DNA of 64,000 bases, from NCBI RefSeq assembly GCF_003369915.1, contig NW_022881625.1, positions 1,488,001 to 1,552,000 of the forward strand, given 5' to 3'. A model generated the notes under the pieces. It was not told the origin of the DNA. It ran no database searches and saw only the letters and a program-made list of their open reading frames with translations. Below, in pieces: positions 43,603 through 56,318 of this stretch. This stretch comes from Drosophila miranda (taxonomy: Eukaryota > Arthropoda > Insecta > Diptera > Drosophilidae). The translations under genes and the position numbers were made by a program. Each line of letters starts with the position of its first letter. Positions within the stretch are counted from its first letter, which is position 1.

Positions 43603-45230
43603 TCGAGGCCAGACGAGGGTCGAACAGACGCCACAGCGACGGCGCAGAGCGGCCCGCAGAGGCGCCCTAGCAGCAGCAGCAGCAGCAGCCAACAACACCA
43701 ACACCAACACCGCCAATAGCAGCAGCAGCAGAGCCCTCGGCGCAGGCGCCAATACCAACGCCCCAGCCAATGCAGAGCGCCGACGCCACAGCCACCCAGC
43801 GAGTGAGTACCCAGCCGTTGCCATGGCCGATATATCCACGGCCACAGCCACTCCCCCCTCGAGCCCCATCACATCAGCAGCAACAGCAGCGCCAATACCA
43901 ACTGCAAAATCCCGCCAAACACAAAGGGAAAGGCCGAAAAGACGCCACTTTTCCCGCCTCTCACACTCTCGGACATACACGTTCGTGAGTAACGGGAGAG
44001 GGAGAAGACGGAGGAGAGCCGGCAAGCCGACGCGCAAGAGCGGAGCGCCAAAACGGCCAACGGGCAGCCACACACACACACACGACCGGATCGAATCTGT
44101 TGCGAGTCGAACCTGGTTCGAGCTCGAGCAGCGGGTCGATCCGGGCCAATGCTGAGCCTGCACAAATGCCGTCAATCCCACCAACACCAAAACGACGCAG
44201 CGCCCTCATCGACAGTGGGAGTGACGACGAGGGTGAGGGTGAGAGGAAGCAGGCCAGACGACGGGGCCGCCATCACCAGCAGCGGCAGCAGCGGCCGCCA
44301 ATTGGGAAGCCGAAGAAAAAAAGGCAGACAATGGAGGAACTAGAGGCTATTGTCAAGGAGCAGCTGAGGCAGCACGAGTTGAGGGAGCAACAGCAGAAGC
44401 AGCAGAAACGGACGGCACATGCAGCCAACACCAACACAGTTGCCGATCCTGCCACTCCGCCGCAATCAACACAGCCAACACATGCCCCTGCCCCTGCCCC
44501 TGCCCCTGCCACTAGTATAAATACAAATAGCCAGACTCACAGCCATCACCAACATCAAAAACAGACAATACAAAGACAATCACCAGCCACTCACACAGAC
44601 AATACCACAATTAACAATAGAGATAATAATGACGCCAATACAAATACAAATACAAATACACCTGCCAATACAAACACCAACACCACCACCGCCATCACCA
44701 TCACAAACACCCCTGCCAACACCAACCGGGTCGGCAGCATCGGCAACAGCATCGGTATGGCGACCATCATCCCCAGCCATCGACCAGGGGGCCCCAACCC
44801 CAGAGGGTCCAGCCGATGCAACCGATCGCGAATGATGCCCCGACGCCACGCCAACACCAGCAGCAGCAGCGGCCAGCAGCTCAGTGCGATGGCAGCTGTG
44901 CCAAACATCTAAAAGAGAGCGCCATTAAACTCAAAATGCTGGAGGAAAGGTTGGCAGCAATGGCCACGCTGATCGCAAACCTGACAGAGGCTAGAGGCGG
45001 GGGCTTGGCAGCCATGCCGCCACTACAGACAACACCACCTACACACCCGCCGCCACCACAACCAGCCGCCAATACAGCAGCAGCAGTAGCCATATCGGAC
45101 AGTGAGCCGGATATGGACATGGACGACGACAGCCAATGGACCGACGAAGAGCCTTACGATGACCTACGTAGGTTCCTAAATGGATAATCCAGTGGCGACT
45201 TTGAAAGCGACGGATTATACGGCGTCTACT
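43603..45230 (+). pseudogene. Gag copy 6, 5'-truncated and lacking PRE_C2HC and knuckles
   Basis: Begins at GCCAGACGAGGGTCGAACAG, about 12 codons inside the normal start, fused to a hairpin of the A region; the MTRG start is gone. Frames at 44100-44912 and 44816-45187 hold RVEPGSSSSSGS, TPKRRSALIDSGSDDEG, KPKKKRQTMEELEAIVKEQL, then jump from TNTPANTNR to the late Q-rich region, so PRE_C2HC and knuckles are deleted. A stop (GGATAATCC) cuts the tail before the usual GLYGVY. AATAAA near 45261 is intact. Confidence 0.85.
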
Positions 45231-45279
45231 GATTGCGCCAAATAGCAGAAGTTTAATGGCAATAAAACCTAAAAATAGA

Positions 45280-46380
45280 CAAAATTAAACACAATTAACA
45301 ACAATCTGCAAATGACCATTAAACATACTCACCTGCTATTAAACTGACAGAGCTGCCCCTCCAGCAGCTGCCTCGCCACTCCTGCAACTCTCTTGAGGCA
45401 TAATGGGCGAAATTTGGAGACCTCATCAGAAGCACTACCGTCAATTCCAACAGAAGTCCAGAGGCCAGCCACTAAAATACAAAGAAAAACAGCCAATTCA
45501 CGCCAACACGAAAAAACGCCCAAAACACACAAAAACACACGTACCTGCCAATCACCAGACAGAGCTGCCCCCACAGCAGCTGCCTCGCCATGAACATCAT
45601 CAATTTTCTGCCAAAGGGGCGGAAAAGGAGGCCTTTTTTGAACCGATGACGAACGTGGCCGAGGAGGCCAGGCCAACTCTGCTGACAACGCATCCTGGTG
45701 GCCGGACCAGCAGCCACTCGGATGCGGCCAATCAACAAGTAAATCGACAACGTATCCTGGTGCCCGGACCAGTTGCCACTTGGATGCGGCCAATAATACT
45801 GACAGTCTGACATCACACACCGATGTCAACGCCAACACACTGGACAACGCATCTCGGGTAGCCGGACCAGTGCCACTCGGTCTGCTGCATTAAACCAACA
45901 GACAGATGCAACGTGGGCGGCCGGACTAGAGCCGCTCGCCATCTCCAACTTTGCCCACGATGCACGCCAACACCATCAATCCAGCCATCGCCACTAAACA
46001 ACACACAGGGGGACAACAGAGCCGGCCGGTATACAGCGTAATGTTCGCATTGCGTTTGATATGCCTGCCGGTGCTCCGTTGTTGTTTGTCCTCCTGTTAG
46101 AAATAAAATAAATATAAATAATATGTTTATATGTGTGTAAATGTATGTCAATTATCGTTTATTTTACCTTGTCTGCATCAATGTTCTTGTTGTAGATGTC
46201 AATCCTGTTGTTTTTTGTAGTTTTTGCATGTCCGTAGATAGTTTTAGTTACTTACCTGTGATATTAGAATTAAGTTTTTGTAAATTAATGTAGTTTTTCT
46301 GTAGTTAATTGTATATTTTTCGTGGTTTTCTAATTAGTTTTACCTTCTTACTCTTCTTCCCAACCTATCTGCCATTCCCA
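45280..46380 (-). other. 'A' region copy 6 (short form)
   Basis: Matches copy 2. Exon a about 45339-45471 with donor GTGAGTATG, short exon b fused to hairpins with donor GTACGTGTG, hairpins at about 45703, 45762 (first stem base changed, GTGCC), 45857 and 45920 (intact GCGGC/GCCGC), CCGG hairpin 46022-46074, AT-rich intron about 46100-46168 and upstream exon with ATGCAAAAACTAC-type start near 46230. Confidence 0.6.
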
Positions 46381-46757
46381 TAATTCCCCTTGACACGTGG
46401 TATTACCAAAAATACCACGCAAATACCAGAATATGACCGATAACACACCAAAAAGCCATTTCAAATTTAAAATGCATTTATCAATGCCCAGTGTGTTATC
46501 GGTCGCAAATTCGGCAATTTATGCCCAGCCAATTCCTCCCCACCCCCTACCCACTTCAAATGCCACTAAATGCCAAATGCGGTTGAGCAGGAGCAAAATT
46601 AACACTGCCAACCTCCGCCACTCTGCCAAACGCCCCAATAAAGCCATTTCAACCGCCCATATGATGCTATGCGGTCGACTCTTCGGAGAGTCACGCGCCC
46701 GGATCGAAAGATCCGGAAGTTTACAGTATCCGGGCGGTTATACGGGAGCAGGCATTT

Positions 46758-46815
<58 letters not shown>

Positions 46816-47340
46816 ACCAACCCATCCTATCCCATCCCCCAACAACAGAGCAGCCACAACACACAGCACAAACATAAGACACTGGCCGCTAACCAACGAC
46901 AACGACAACACACACAGCCACTAAAACAAACGGCTATTCCAATTCTCCATTGCCTACTTATCGGTGCTGCTGCCCTCGGACCACTTTCATCTCACTCAAT
47001 ATTGGGGTGAGTGAAAGTGGAACCGGGGGTGAGAACACCGGTAAATGACGATCGGCGATCGGGCCAGTCGAGTTGAGGGGGAGAGTATGGGAGTTGGCGG
47101 ACATGTGAGAGTACCACCATGAACCTCGTCCGCCACTCTCATCTCGTCCACCCGCTCGAGAGGTCGCGATCGTCGGACGTACGTGCCATAACCGTTTCGT
47201 GTCGTTTTTTCGTGTCGCCGTTTTCCGTTGTCTTGCTGTTGTGCTTTGTTTTCTTTTTTGTGGTGTCTGTCGTGTGCCGTGCCGTGCCGTGCCGCCTTCC
47301 CCCCACCCTTACTCGACAAACTTTTGCTCCCATCGTAAAA
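46381..47340 (+). promoter_or_regulatory. P region copy 5 with a 57-nt poly(C) tract
   Basis: Same hairpins as 39441-40541, including CCGGATC-GAAA-GATCCGG at 46699-46716. The C-run at 39820-39830 in the other copy is expanded here to 57 C (46759-46815). The GTGCC repeat is at about 47276-47293. Beyond 47340 the leader becomes degenerate. Confidence 0.6.
46759..46815. repeat. Poly(C) tract, 57 nt
   Basis: Uninterrupted C run. The matching site in the copy near 39820 has about 11 C. It may be real expansion or an assembly artefact. Confidence 0.9.
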
Positions 47341-48096
47341 AAAAGTGAGTTGATTTTGAAACGCCAATTAAATAATCATTAAGCTTATAAAAACACAAAA
47401 GCTGCGAGAAGACAAAAATGTGCTAACGTGCAGACAGAAAGTGCACAAAAATGATCATTATAACACAACTAAACACAGACACCAACAATGATGCACGATT
47501 TTCGTCTGTCAAGGGATCGAAACTAACGAATCAGATCACAAGCAACAATGTCTAGCCTTAATAGTCTCTGAGATTTGTGGATGCCCAGATTTTCGTCCTT
47601 TGCGGCGGAAGTGTGGCGAAATTTGGACACGAAACGGTCAAGGTCCGATATCACAGGAGTGTGTATCAAATTTGGTTGCTCTGCTCTTATATTCTGAAAT
47701 CTTGAATCATATTTTGCAATTGCAAGCCGACATGAAACCTGTGTTAGAGAGAGACAGAGCAGAAAGAATGAAATGTCTTGATCTGCAATAATAATATACG
47801 ATCTAGTGACATTTAACAGTCTAGACATATAGTCATCTCTACATTCTGCGTTTTTTTTTTCGTATCTTTAAAATGTGATGCAAATTTTCTCTTTGTTTTG
47901 AAATTTTTTTAGCATGACATATCACAGAATCTGATCAAAACATCGTTGCTCTAATCTTATAGTCTTGAGCACTAGGCGCTGAAGGGACGGACGGACGGAC
48001 GACGACGACGGACGGACGACAGACACAACAGACTCAAGACAGAGGATCAAAAAAAAACAAACAGACACAAATCCAATACACAAACTAACAACAACT
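47341..48096. mobile_element. Degraded leader plus degraded Helitron-like (ISY-class) fragment
   Basis: 47341-47530 is a corrupted gag leader. About 47550-48035 matches the second half of the element at 25445-26618 with very many one-base deletions, ending in a short (CGGA)n-like run and the gag leader again. The indels fall largely in homopolymers and runs, so sequencing error is possible. No ORF. Confidence 0.6.
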
Positions 48097-50423
48097 ATGA
48101 CGAGAGGAATGGCCAGACGAGGTCAACCAGACGCCACAGCGACGGCGGCAGAGCGGCCCGCAGAGGCGCCCTAGCAGCAGCAGCAGCAGCCAACAACACC
48201 AACACCAACACCGCCAATAGCAGCAGCAACAGCAGAGCCCTCGGCGCAGGCGCCAACACCAACGCCCCAGCCAATGCAGAGCGCCGACGCCACAGCGACG
48301 GTGGCTGCATCAGCAGCAGCAATAACAACGCCAACACAGACTGCACCGATCGTGAGTACGCAGACGCCGCCAATACACACACAGACACAGCCATTCCGCC
48401 ACTTGCATTGCCCTTCCCCCCCCCCCCCCTTGCCAATAATACCCAAAAGAAAGGCCCAACAAGACACCACTTTTCCCGCCTCTCACGCTCTCGGACATAC
48501 AAAATAGTTCGAGAGTAACGGGAGAGGGAGAGGACGGAGGAGAGCCGGCAAGCCGCCGAGAAGGAGCGGGCCAACGGGCCGCCACACACACACACACGAC
48601 CGGATCGAACCTGTTGCGAGTCGAACCTGGTTCGAGCTGGTTCGAGCAGCGGGTCGATCCGGGCCAATGCTGAGCCGGCACCAATACCACAAATCCCACC
48701 AACACCAAAACGACGCCGCGCCCTCATCGACAGTGGGAGTGAAGATGAGGATGAGGAAGCAGGCCAGACGACGGGGCCGCCATCACCAGAAAAGGCAAAC
48801 TCTGGAGGAGCTGGAGGCTATTGTTCAGGAGCAGTTGAGGCAGCACGAGCTGCGGGAGCAACAGCAGAAGCAGCAGAAACGGACGGCAGATGCAGCCAAC
48901 ACCAACACAGTTGCCGATCCTGCCACTATGCCGCAATCTGCACAGCCAACACATGCCCCTGCCCCTGCCCCTGCCCCTGCCACTACTATAATTGCCAATT
49001 GCCAGACCCACAGCCATCACCAACATCGACAACAGCCAATACATAGACAATCACCAGCCATTCACACAGACAATACCACAATTAACAATAGAAATAATAA
49101 TGACGCCAATACAAATACACCTGCCACTACCAACACCAACACCACCACCGCCATCACCATCACAAACACCCCTGCCACTACCACCGACGATGACATCCGG
49201 CACGGCGAATTCGGGCATCAGCCCAGCCAGGAACGTGGCTTGAGGATCCTCATCCGAGGACTCTCCCACTCCACGCCGCCGGATTGGATTCGCAGCAGCA
49301 TGCTGAATGAGGGGTTCACGGTTCGGTTTGTAAGGGTGATCACCGATCGATTTGATCGCAGCCGCCAATACAACCTCTTCGAGGCTGAGATCGCCCCCAA
49401 ACCGGACCGTGGTCAATTCGATGTGTTGAAGCTCTGGGTGGGAGGCCCGTCACGGTTGAGAGACTTGGAGTCTCCCGTGACCCTGCCCAGTGCCATCGAT
49501 GTCAGGTGTTTGGCCACACCCGCGCATATTGTAGACGAGCTGCTGTCTGCATGAAATGCGCGGGTGGACATCAGACGACGGAGTGCAGCAAGCCAAGGGC
49601 CGTCAATCCCAAATGCGCCAACTGCCAAGGCGCCCACATCAGCGCCTACAAGGGCTGCAGCGCCTACAAGGCAGCCAGGCAGCGGCTTCTGGCCCACAGG
49701 GTCGCTGTCTAGGAGCATCGACGGCAGCAGCAGCAGCCTCAGCCACTACGGCAACAGCCACAGCAAATGCAGCAGCCAATACAGCAGCAACAGCCAGCAC
49801 ATCGTCTCCAGCAGCCATCACAACGTCACCAGCAGCCACTACAGCGACAGTTGCAGCAGCAGCCACCCATACAGCCACTCCACCCACAGCCGCAGCAGCA
49901 ACGCCAACGCGGTCCGGGTCGGCAGCATCGGCATCCCCAGCCACTGGCCGAGGGGCGCCAATACCAAAGGGTCCAGCCGATCCCAAATCGTGCTCCGACG
50001 CCACGCCAACCCCAGCTACAGCAGCAGCCAGGCGCCCAGTGCGATGGGAGCTGTGCCCATATCCTGAAAAGATATGCCGTAAAAATTAAAGAGCTGGAGG
50101 ATAAGCTGGCAGCAATTTTGACGAAACTGACAAACCTGCTGCAGGCAAGGGACGAGAGCACGGGAGGAGTGCCGCCACAACGGACAACAACAGCAGCAGC
50201 AGCATCCACACAGCCATCACCACGACCAGCACCAAATACGCACTTTGACGCCGCAGTCATATCGGAATCCGAACCCGATATGGACTGCGAAGCAATTAAT
50301 GACGATGATGACGACGAATGGACCGACCACGATCCATTCGACGATCTGGAGGGTCTGGGCCAAGTGTGGAGGGCCCAAATCGCCAGCGCACGCGAAAGCA
50401 TGCGATCGGGCGGCGCCTATTGA
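48097..50423 (+). pseudogene. Gag copy 7, full length with several frameshifts, subfamily 2 C-terminus
   Basis: MTRG start at 48097, frame lost within eight codons by a missing base (CGAGGTCAACC). Main frame: coil, PRE_C2HC (LRILIRGLSHSTPPDWIRSS), then a 7-base deletion after LKL near 49435. Knuckles CMKCAGGHQTTEC and CANCQGAHISAYKGC resume in the frame 49506-49712, which ends at a TAG after RVAV. The C-terminal frame 49767-50423 has the Q-rich region, the coil ELEDKLAAILTKLTNLLQAR and the complete subfamily 2 tail ending ARESMRSGGAY, the only complete example in the window. Confidence 0.87.
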
Positions 50424-50737
50424 TGTGCCCAATCGTCGATCCAGAGACAGCCACTGCAACAAAGGAAAGAGACGTCAATACGGACAACAACGAAAAACGG
50501 CCAAAACACACAAAAATCACACGTACCTGCCAATCACCAGACAGAGCTGACCATCAAGAAGCTGCCTCGCCATCAACAATGACAATTTCCTGCCAAAGGG
50601 ATGGAAAAGGAGGCCTTCTTTGATGAAGCTGCCGCCTGACCATGGCCGTGACGTCACGCCAATCCGAACCAACAGCTGCCATTTCCAACGACGACACAGA
50701 TGCTGGCGCCTGTTGCCGCTCACACCCGTCTCTCATG
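50424..50737 (-). other. 'A' region copy 7 (exon b remnant)
   Basis: Minus-strand exon b with donor TGGCAG|GTACGTGTG near 50528 and partial acceptor side; it ends abruptly at CTCTCATGCC where an inverted gag 5' segment begins. No gene. Confidence 0.55.
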
Positions 50738-51224
50738 CCTGGCCTGCTTCCTCTCTCCCTCATCCTCATCTTCGCTCCCACTGTCGATGAGGGCGCGGCG
50801 TCGTTTTGGTGTTGGTGGGATTGGTGGCATTTGTGTAGGCTGGGCTATGGCTCGATCCGGTCGTGTGTGTGTGTGTGGCGGCCCGTTGGCCGTTTTGGCG
50901 CTCCGCTCTTGCGCGTCGGCTTGCCGGCTCTCCTCCGTCTTCTCCCTCTCCCGTTACTCCTGAACAGTTTTGTGCGTCCAAGAGCGTGAGAGGCGGGAAA
51001 AGTGGCAGTGAGAGCGGCGTCTTTTCGGCCTTTCCCTTTGTGGTTGGCGCGGTTTTTGTGATGGGGCTCGAGGGGGGAGTGGCTGTGGCCGTGGCTATAT
51101 CGGCCATGGCAATGGCTGGGTACTCACTCGATGGATGGCTGTGGCGTCGGCGCTGTGCATTGGCTGGGGCGTTGGTGGTGGCGCCTGCGCCGAGGGCTCT
51201 GCTGCTGCTGCTGCTATTGCTCTC
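50738..51224 (-). pseudogene. Gag copy 8, N-terminal fragment in inverted orientation
   Basis: Minus-strand fragment from the acidic patch (GSEDEDEGE) back to GALGAGATTNAPANA; the MTRG start is missing because the sequence switches to P at CTATTG|CTCTCACCCC (about 51220). It marks one arm of an inversion. Confidence 0.8.
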
Positions 51225-51790
51225 ACCCCCGGTTCCACTTTCACTCACCCCAATATTGAGTGAGATGAAAGTGGTCCGAGGGCAGCAGCACCGATAAGTA
51301 GGCAATGGAGAATTGGAATAGCCGTTTGTTTAGTGGCTGTGTGTGTTGTCGTTGTCGTTGGTTAGCGGCCAGTGTCTTATGTTTGTGCTGTGTGTAGTGG
51401 CTGCTCTGTTGTTCTCTCTTCCGGATCTTTCGATCCGGGCGCGTGACGCTCCGAAGAGTCGACCGCATAGCATCATATGGGCGGTTGAAATGGCTTTATT
51501 GGGACGTTTGGCAGAGTGGCGGAGGTTGGCAGTGTTAATTTTGCTCCTGCTCAACCGCATTTGGCATTTAGTGGCATTTGAAGTGGGTAGGGGGTGGGGA
51601 GGAATTGGCTGGGCATAAATTGCCGAATTTGCGACCGATAACACACTGGGCATTGATAAATGCATTTTAAATTTGAAATGGCTTTTTGGTGTGTTATCGG
51701 TCATAGTCTGGTATTTGCGTGGTATTTTTGGTAATACCACGTGTCAAGGGGAATTATGGGAATGGCAGATAGGTTGGGAAGAAGAGTAAG
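51225..51790 (-). promoter_or_regulatory. P region copy 6 (short), oriented toward A on the plus strand
   Basis: Contains the CCACTTTC/GAAAGTGG inverted repeat, CCGGATC-TTTC-GATCCGG (51421-51438), the GACCGATAACACAC arms and CGTGGTATT...AATACCACG. It lacks the GTGCC/leader half, so it could only serve the A side. Confidence 0.55.
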
Positions 51791-52848
51791 AAGGTAAAAC
51801 TAATTAGAAAACCACGAAAAATATACAATTAACTACAGAAAAACTACATTAATTTACAAAAACTTAATTCTAATATCACAGGTAAGTAACTAAAACTATC
51901 TACGGACATGCAAAAACTACAAAAAACAACAGGATTGACATCTACAACAAATACATTGATGCATTGTATGTCAATACATACATTTACAACATATAAACAT
52001 ATTAATTATATTTATTTTATTTCTAACAGGAGGACAAACAACAACGGAGCACCGGCAGGCATATCAAACGCAATGCGAACATTACGCTCTATACCGGCCG
52101 GCTCTGTTGTCCCCCTGTGTGTTGTTTAGTGGCGATGGCTGGATTGATGGTGTTGGCGTGCATCGTGGGCAAAGTTGGAGATGGCGAGCGGCTCTAGTCC
52201 GGCCGCCCACGTTGCATCTGTCTGTTGGTTTAATGCAGCAGACCGAGTGGCACTGGTCCGGCCACCCGAGATGCGTTGTCCAGTGTGTTGGCGTTGACAT
52301 CGGTGTGTGATGTCAGACTGTCAGTATTATTGGCCGCATCCAAGTGGCAACTGGTCCGGCCACCAGGATACGTTGTCGATTTACTTGTTGATTGGCCGCA
52401 TCCGAGTGGCTGCTGGTCCGGCCACCAGGATGCGTTGTTAGCAGAGTTGGCCTGGCCTCCTCGGCCACGTTCGTCATCGGTTCAAAAAAGGCCTCCTTTT
52501 CCGCCCCTTTGGCAGAAAATTGATGATGTTCATGGCGAGGCAGCTGCTGTGGGGGCAGCTCTGTCTGGTAATTGGCAGGTACGTGTGTTTTTGTGTGTTT
52601 TGGGCGTGTTTTTTTTTTTTCGTGTTGGCGTGTATTGACTGTTTTCCTTTGTATTTTAGTGGCTGGCCTCTGGACTTCTGTTGGAATTGACGGCAGTGCT
52701 GCTGATGAGGCCTACAAATTACGCCCATTATGCCTCAAGAGAGTTCCAGGAGCGGCGAGGCAGCTGCTGGAGGGGCAGCTCTGTCGGTTTAATAGCAGGT
52801 GAGTATGTTTGTTGGTCATTTGCAGATTGTTGTTAATTGTGTTTAATT
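51791..52848 (+). other. 'A' region copy 8 (short form)
   Basis: Plus strand: acceptor ATATCACAG near 51882; exon with MQKLQKTTGL at 51908; the intron-2 donor is mutated (GATGCATTGTATG), leaving the frame open through the intron into RTNNNGAPAG and RTLRSIPAGSVVP. CCGG hairpin at about 52048-52100; hairpins near 52190, 52250, 52350 and 52415; short exon b ends CAG|GTACGTGTG (52579); exon a 52660-52797 open as WLASGLLLELTAVLLM, donor GTGAGTATG. It is the inverted counterpart of 26640-27700. Confidence 0.62.
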
Positions 52849-54005
52849 ATACCCGATACTCAAAATGAGTATTGGGGTATATTAGATTTGTGGTAAAAGT
52901 GGATGTGTGTAACGTCCAGAAGGAATCGTTACCGACCCCATAAAGTATATATATTCTTGATCAGCATCAATAGCCGAGTCGATTGAGCCCTGTCTGTCTG
53001 TCCGTCTGTCCGTCCGTCCGTCCGTCCGTCCGTCCGTCCGTCCGTCCGTCCGTCCGTCCGTCCGTCCGACCGTCCGTCCGTCCCCTTCAGCGCCTAGTGC
53101 TCAAGGACTATAAGAGCTAGAGCAACGATGTTTTGGATCCAGACTTCTGTGATATGTCACTGCTACAAAAATATTTCAAAACTTCGCCCCGCCCACTTCC
53201 GCCCCCACAAAGGACGAAATGCTATGGCATCCACATTTTTAAAGATACGATAAAACCAAAAACGCAGAATCGGTGAGGATGACCATATCTTCTACAGTGC
53301 AAAATCTGAACCAGATCGTATAATGATTATAGCCAGAATCAAGAAAACAATTTCATTCTTTCTCGCTCTGTCTCTCTCTAGCACACAGGTTTCATGGTCG
53401 GTTTTGTCAATTGCAAAATATGAGTTCAAGGATCTCAGAACCTATAAGAGCCAGAGCAACCAAATTTGGTATCCACACTCCTGTGATATCGGACCTTGAC
53501 CGTTTCGTGTCCAAATTTCGCCACACCCCCTTCCGCCCCCGCAAAGGACGAAAATCTGGGGCATCCACAAATCTCAGAGACTATTAAGGCTAGAGTAACC
53601 AAATTTGGTATCCGCACTTCTGTTAGATCTCACTATAAAACGTATATCTCAGAATTTCGCCCCACCCCCTTCCGCCCCCACAAAGAACGAAAATCTGTTG
53701 CATCCACAATATTGCACATTCGAGAAAACTAAAAACGCAGAATCATAGATAATGACCATATCTATCAGATTGCTGAATCTGGATCAGATCGGATCATTTT
53801 TGTAGCCAAAAGCAAGAAATCAATTTTCAGTGGCTACGCAGCGCCCGACGTCACGCTCAGACTGATTTTCTGTCTCTCTCGCACGCACTCTTTGTCGTGT
53901 CGTTTAATATTAGCGGCGTCTGCCGGAGGAGAGTTATACTGACTTAGTATCGGGTATAACCGTAGAGTTGCGGTGTCCGCAGCAACTCACAACGTTCCCC
54001 CTCGT
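52849..54005 (+). mobile_element. DINE-1/mini-me/ISY-class non-autonomous Helitron, copy 2
   Basis: Opposite orientation to copy 1. Begins TACCCGATACTCAAAATGAG, then TATATATATTCTTGATCAGC, a (GTCC)n run (about 52990-53085), repeated GGACGAAA(A/T)-type modules, a CTCGCTCTGTCTCTCTC block near 53363-53380, and a terminal hairpin GAGTTGCGGTGTCCGCAGCAACTC split as GAGTTGC/GCAACTC near 53965-53990. Both copies sit at the same place relative to gag, so they came from one insertion followed by inverted duplication. Confidence 0.82.
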
Positions 54006-54057
54006 TTTTTTCTATTTTTAGGTTTTATTGGCATTAAACTTCTGCTATTTGTCGCAA

Positions 54058-56318
54058 TCAGTAGACGCCGTTTAATCCGTCGCTTTCGGAGTCGCCACTG
54101 GATTCTCCATTTAGAAACCTACCTAGGTCCTCATAAGGCTCTTCATCGGTCCATTGGCTGTCGTCGTCCATGTCCATATCCGGCTCACCGTCCGATATGG
54201 CCACTGCTGCTGCTGTATTGGCGGCTATTGGAACCGCTGCTGCTGCTGCTGCAGCCAATCTGGTGAGCTGCTCTGCCATCCGTTCGATCCTCCTTTCCAA
54301 CTCTGTTATACGCTGTACGTACAATTGCAGGTTTTGAGCGCAGCTGCCATCACACTGGGCGTCTGGCCGCTGCTGCTGCTGGTGTCGGCGTGGCGTCGGA
54401 GCATCATTCGCGATCGGCTGCATCGGCTGGACCGTCTGGTGTTGGCGCCCCCTGGTCGATGGCTGGGGATGTTGGTCGCCATACCGATGCTGCTGCCGAT
54501 GCTGCCGATCCGGTTGGTGTTGGCGTTGCTGCTGCGGATTATGGAGTGGCTGTGGATGTGGCTGCTGCTGGCGACGTTGTATTGGCTGGTGTCGCTGTTG
54601 GCTTGGCTGTGGCTGCTGTCTGCGACGCTCCTCCTCCCTGGCGACCCTGTGGGCCACGAGCCTCTGCCTGGCTGCCTTGTAGGATGGGCATCCTTTGTAT
54701 GAGCTGATGTGCTGGCCCTGGCAGTTGGCGCATTTGGGATTGACGGCCCTTGGCTTGCTGCACTCCGTCGTCAGGTGCCCGCCCGCGCATTTCATGCAAA
54801 CTGCAGCGCGTCTACAATATGCGCGGGTGTGGCCAAACACCTGACATCGATGGCACTGGGCAGGGTCACGGGAGACTCCAAGTCTCTCAACCGTGACGGG
54901 CCTCCCACCCAGGCGTCGCAGCTTTAACACCACGGTCCGGTTTGGGGGCGATATCAGCCTCGAAGAGGTTGAATTGGCGGCTGCGATCAAATCGATCGGT
55001 GATCACCCTTACAAACCGAACCGTGAACCCCTCATTCAGCATGCTGCTGCGAATCCAATCCGGCGGCGTGGAGTGGGAGAGTCCTCGGATGAGGATCCTC
55101 AAGCCACGTTCCTGGCTGGGCTGATGCCCGAATTCGCCGTGCCGGATGTCATCGTCGGTGGTAGTGGCAGGGGTGTTTGTGATGGTGATGGCGGTGGTGG
55201 TGTTGGTGATTGTATTGGCGGGTGTATTTGTATTTGTATTGGCGTCATTATTATCTCTATTGTTAATTGTGGTATTGTCTGTGTGAATGGCTGGTGATTG
55301 TCTATGTATTGGCTGTTGTCGATGTTGGTGATGGCTGTGGGTCTGGCTATTGGCAATTATAGTAGTGGCAGGGGCAGGGGCAGGGCAGGGGCAGGGGCAT
55401 GTGTTGGCTGTGCAGATTGCGGCATAGTGGCAGGATCGGCAACTGTGTTGGTGTTGGCTGCATGTGCCGTCCGTTTCTGCTGCTTCTGCTGTTGCTCCCT
55501 CAGCTCGTGCTGCCTCAGCTGCTCCTGGACAATAGCCTCCAGCTCCTCCATTGTCTGCCTTTTCTTCTTCGGCTTCCTAATTGGCGGCCGCTGCTGCCGC
55601 TGCTGGTGATGGCGGCCCAGTCTTCTGGCCTGCTTCCTCTCACCCTCATCCTCATCTTCGCTCCCACTGTCGATGAGGGCGCGGCGTCGTTTTGGTGTTG
55701 GTGGGATTGGCTGTGATTGTGGTTGTGTAGTTGCTGCTGTTTGTCGTAGTATTGGTGCTGACTGGGCTATGGCTCGGATCGACCCGCTGCTCGAACTCGA
55801 ACCAAGTTCGACACGCAACGGTTTCGATCCGGTCGTGTGTGTGAGTGTGTGGCGGCCCGTTGGCCGTTTTGGCGCTCCGCTCTTGCGCGTCGGCTAGCCG
55901 GCTCTCCTCCGTCTTCTCCCTCTCCCGTTACTCCTGAACGGTTTTGTATGTCCGAGAGCGTGAGAGGCGGGAAAAGCGGCAGCGAGAGCGGCGTCGCATC
56001 GGCCCTTCCCTTTGCATTTGGCGCGGTTTTTGTGATGTGTCTCGAGGCGGGAGTGGCTGTGGCCGTGGCCGTGGATATATCGGCCATGGCAATGGCTGGG
56101 TACTCACTCGATGGAAGGCTGTGGCGTCGGCGCTCTGCATTGGCTGGGGCGTTGGTTTTGGCGCCTGCGCCGAGGGCTCTGCTGCTGCTGCTGCTATTGG
56201 CGGTGTTTGTGTTGGTGTTGTTGGCTGCTGCTGCTGCTGCTAGGGCGCCTCTGCGGGCCGCTCTGCCGCCGTCGCTGTGTCGTCTGGTTGTCCCTCGTCT
56301 GGCCATTCCTCTGGTCAT
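54058..56318 (-). pseudogene. Gag copy 9, subfamily 1, several frame breaks
   Basis: MTRG start at 56318; frame 56318-55767 runs through PLSLPLFPPLTLSDIQNRSG. Frame 55818-55357 has an insertion (RQTAATTQPQSQPIP) near the nuclear-signal motif KRRRALIDSGSEDEDEGE, then KPKKKRQTMEELEAIVQEQL. PRE_C2HC is in 55102-54887. A deletion near 54930 joins FEADIAPKPDRG and VLKLRRLGG in different frames. From 54990 to 54058 the frame is open with three intact knuckles (CHRCQVFGHTRAYC, CMKCAGGHLTTEC, CANCQGQHISSYKGC), Q-rich region, coil and tail ending GLNGVY. Confidence 0.88.
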
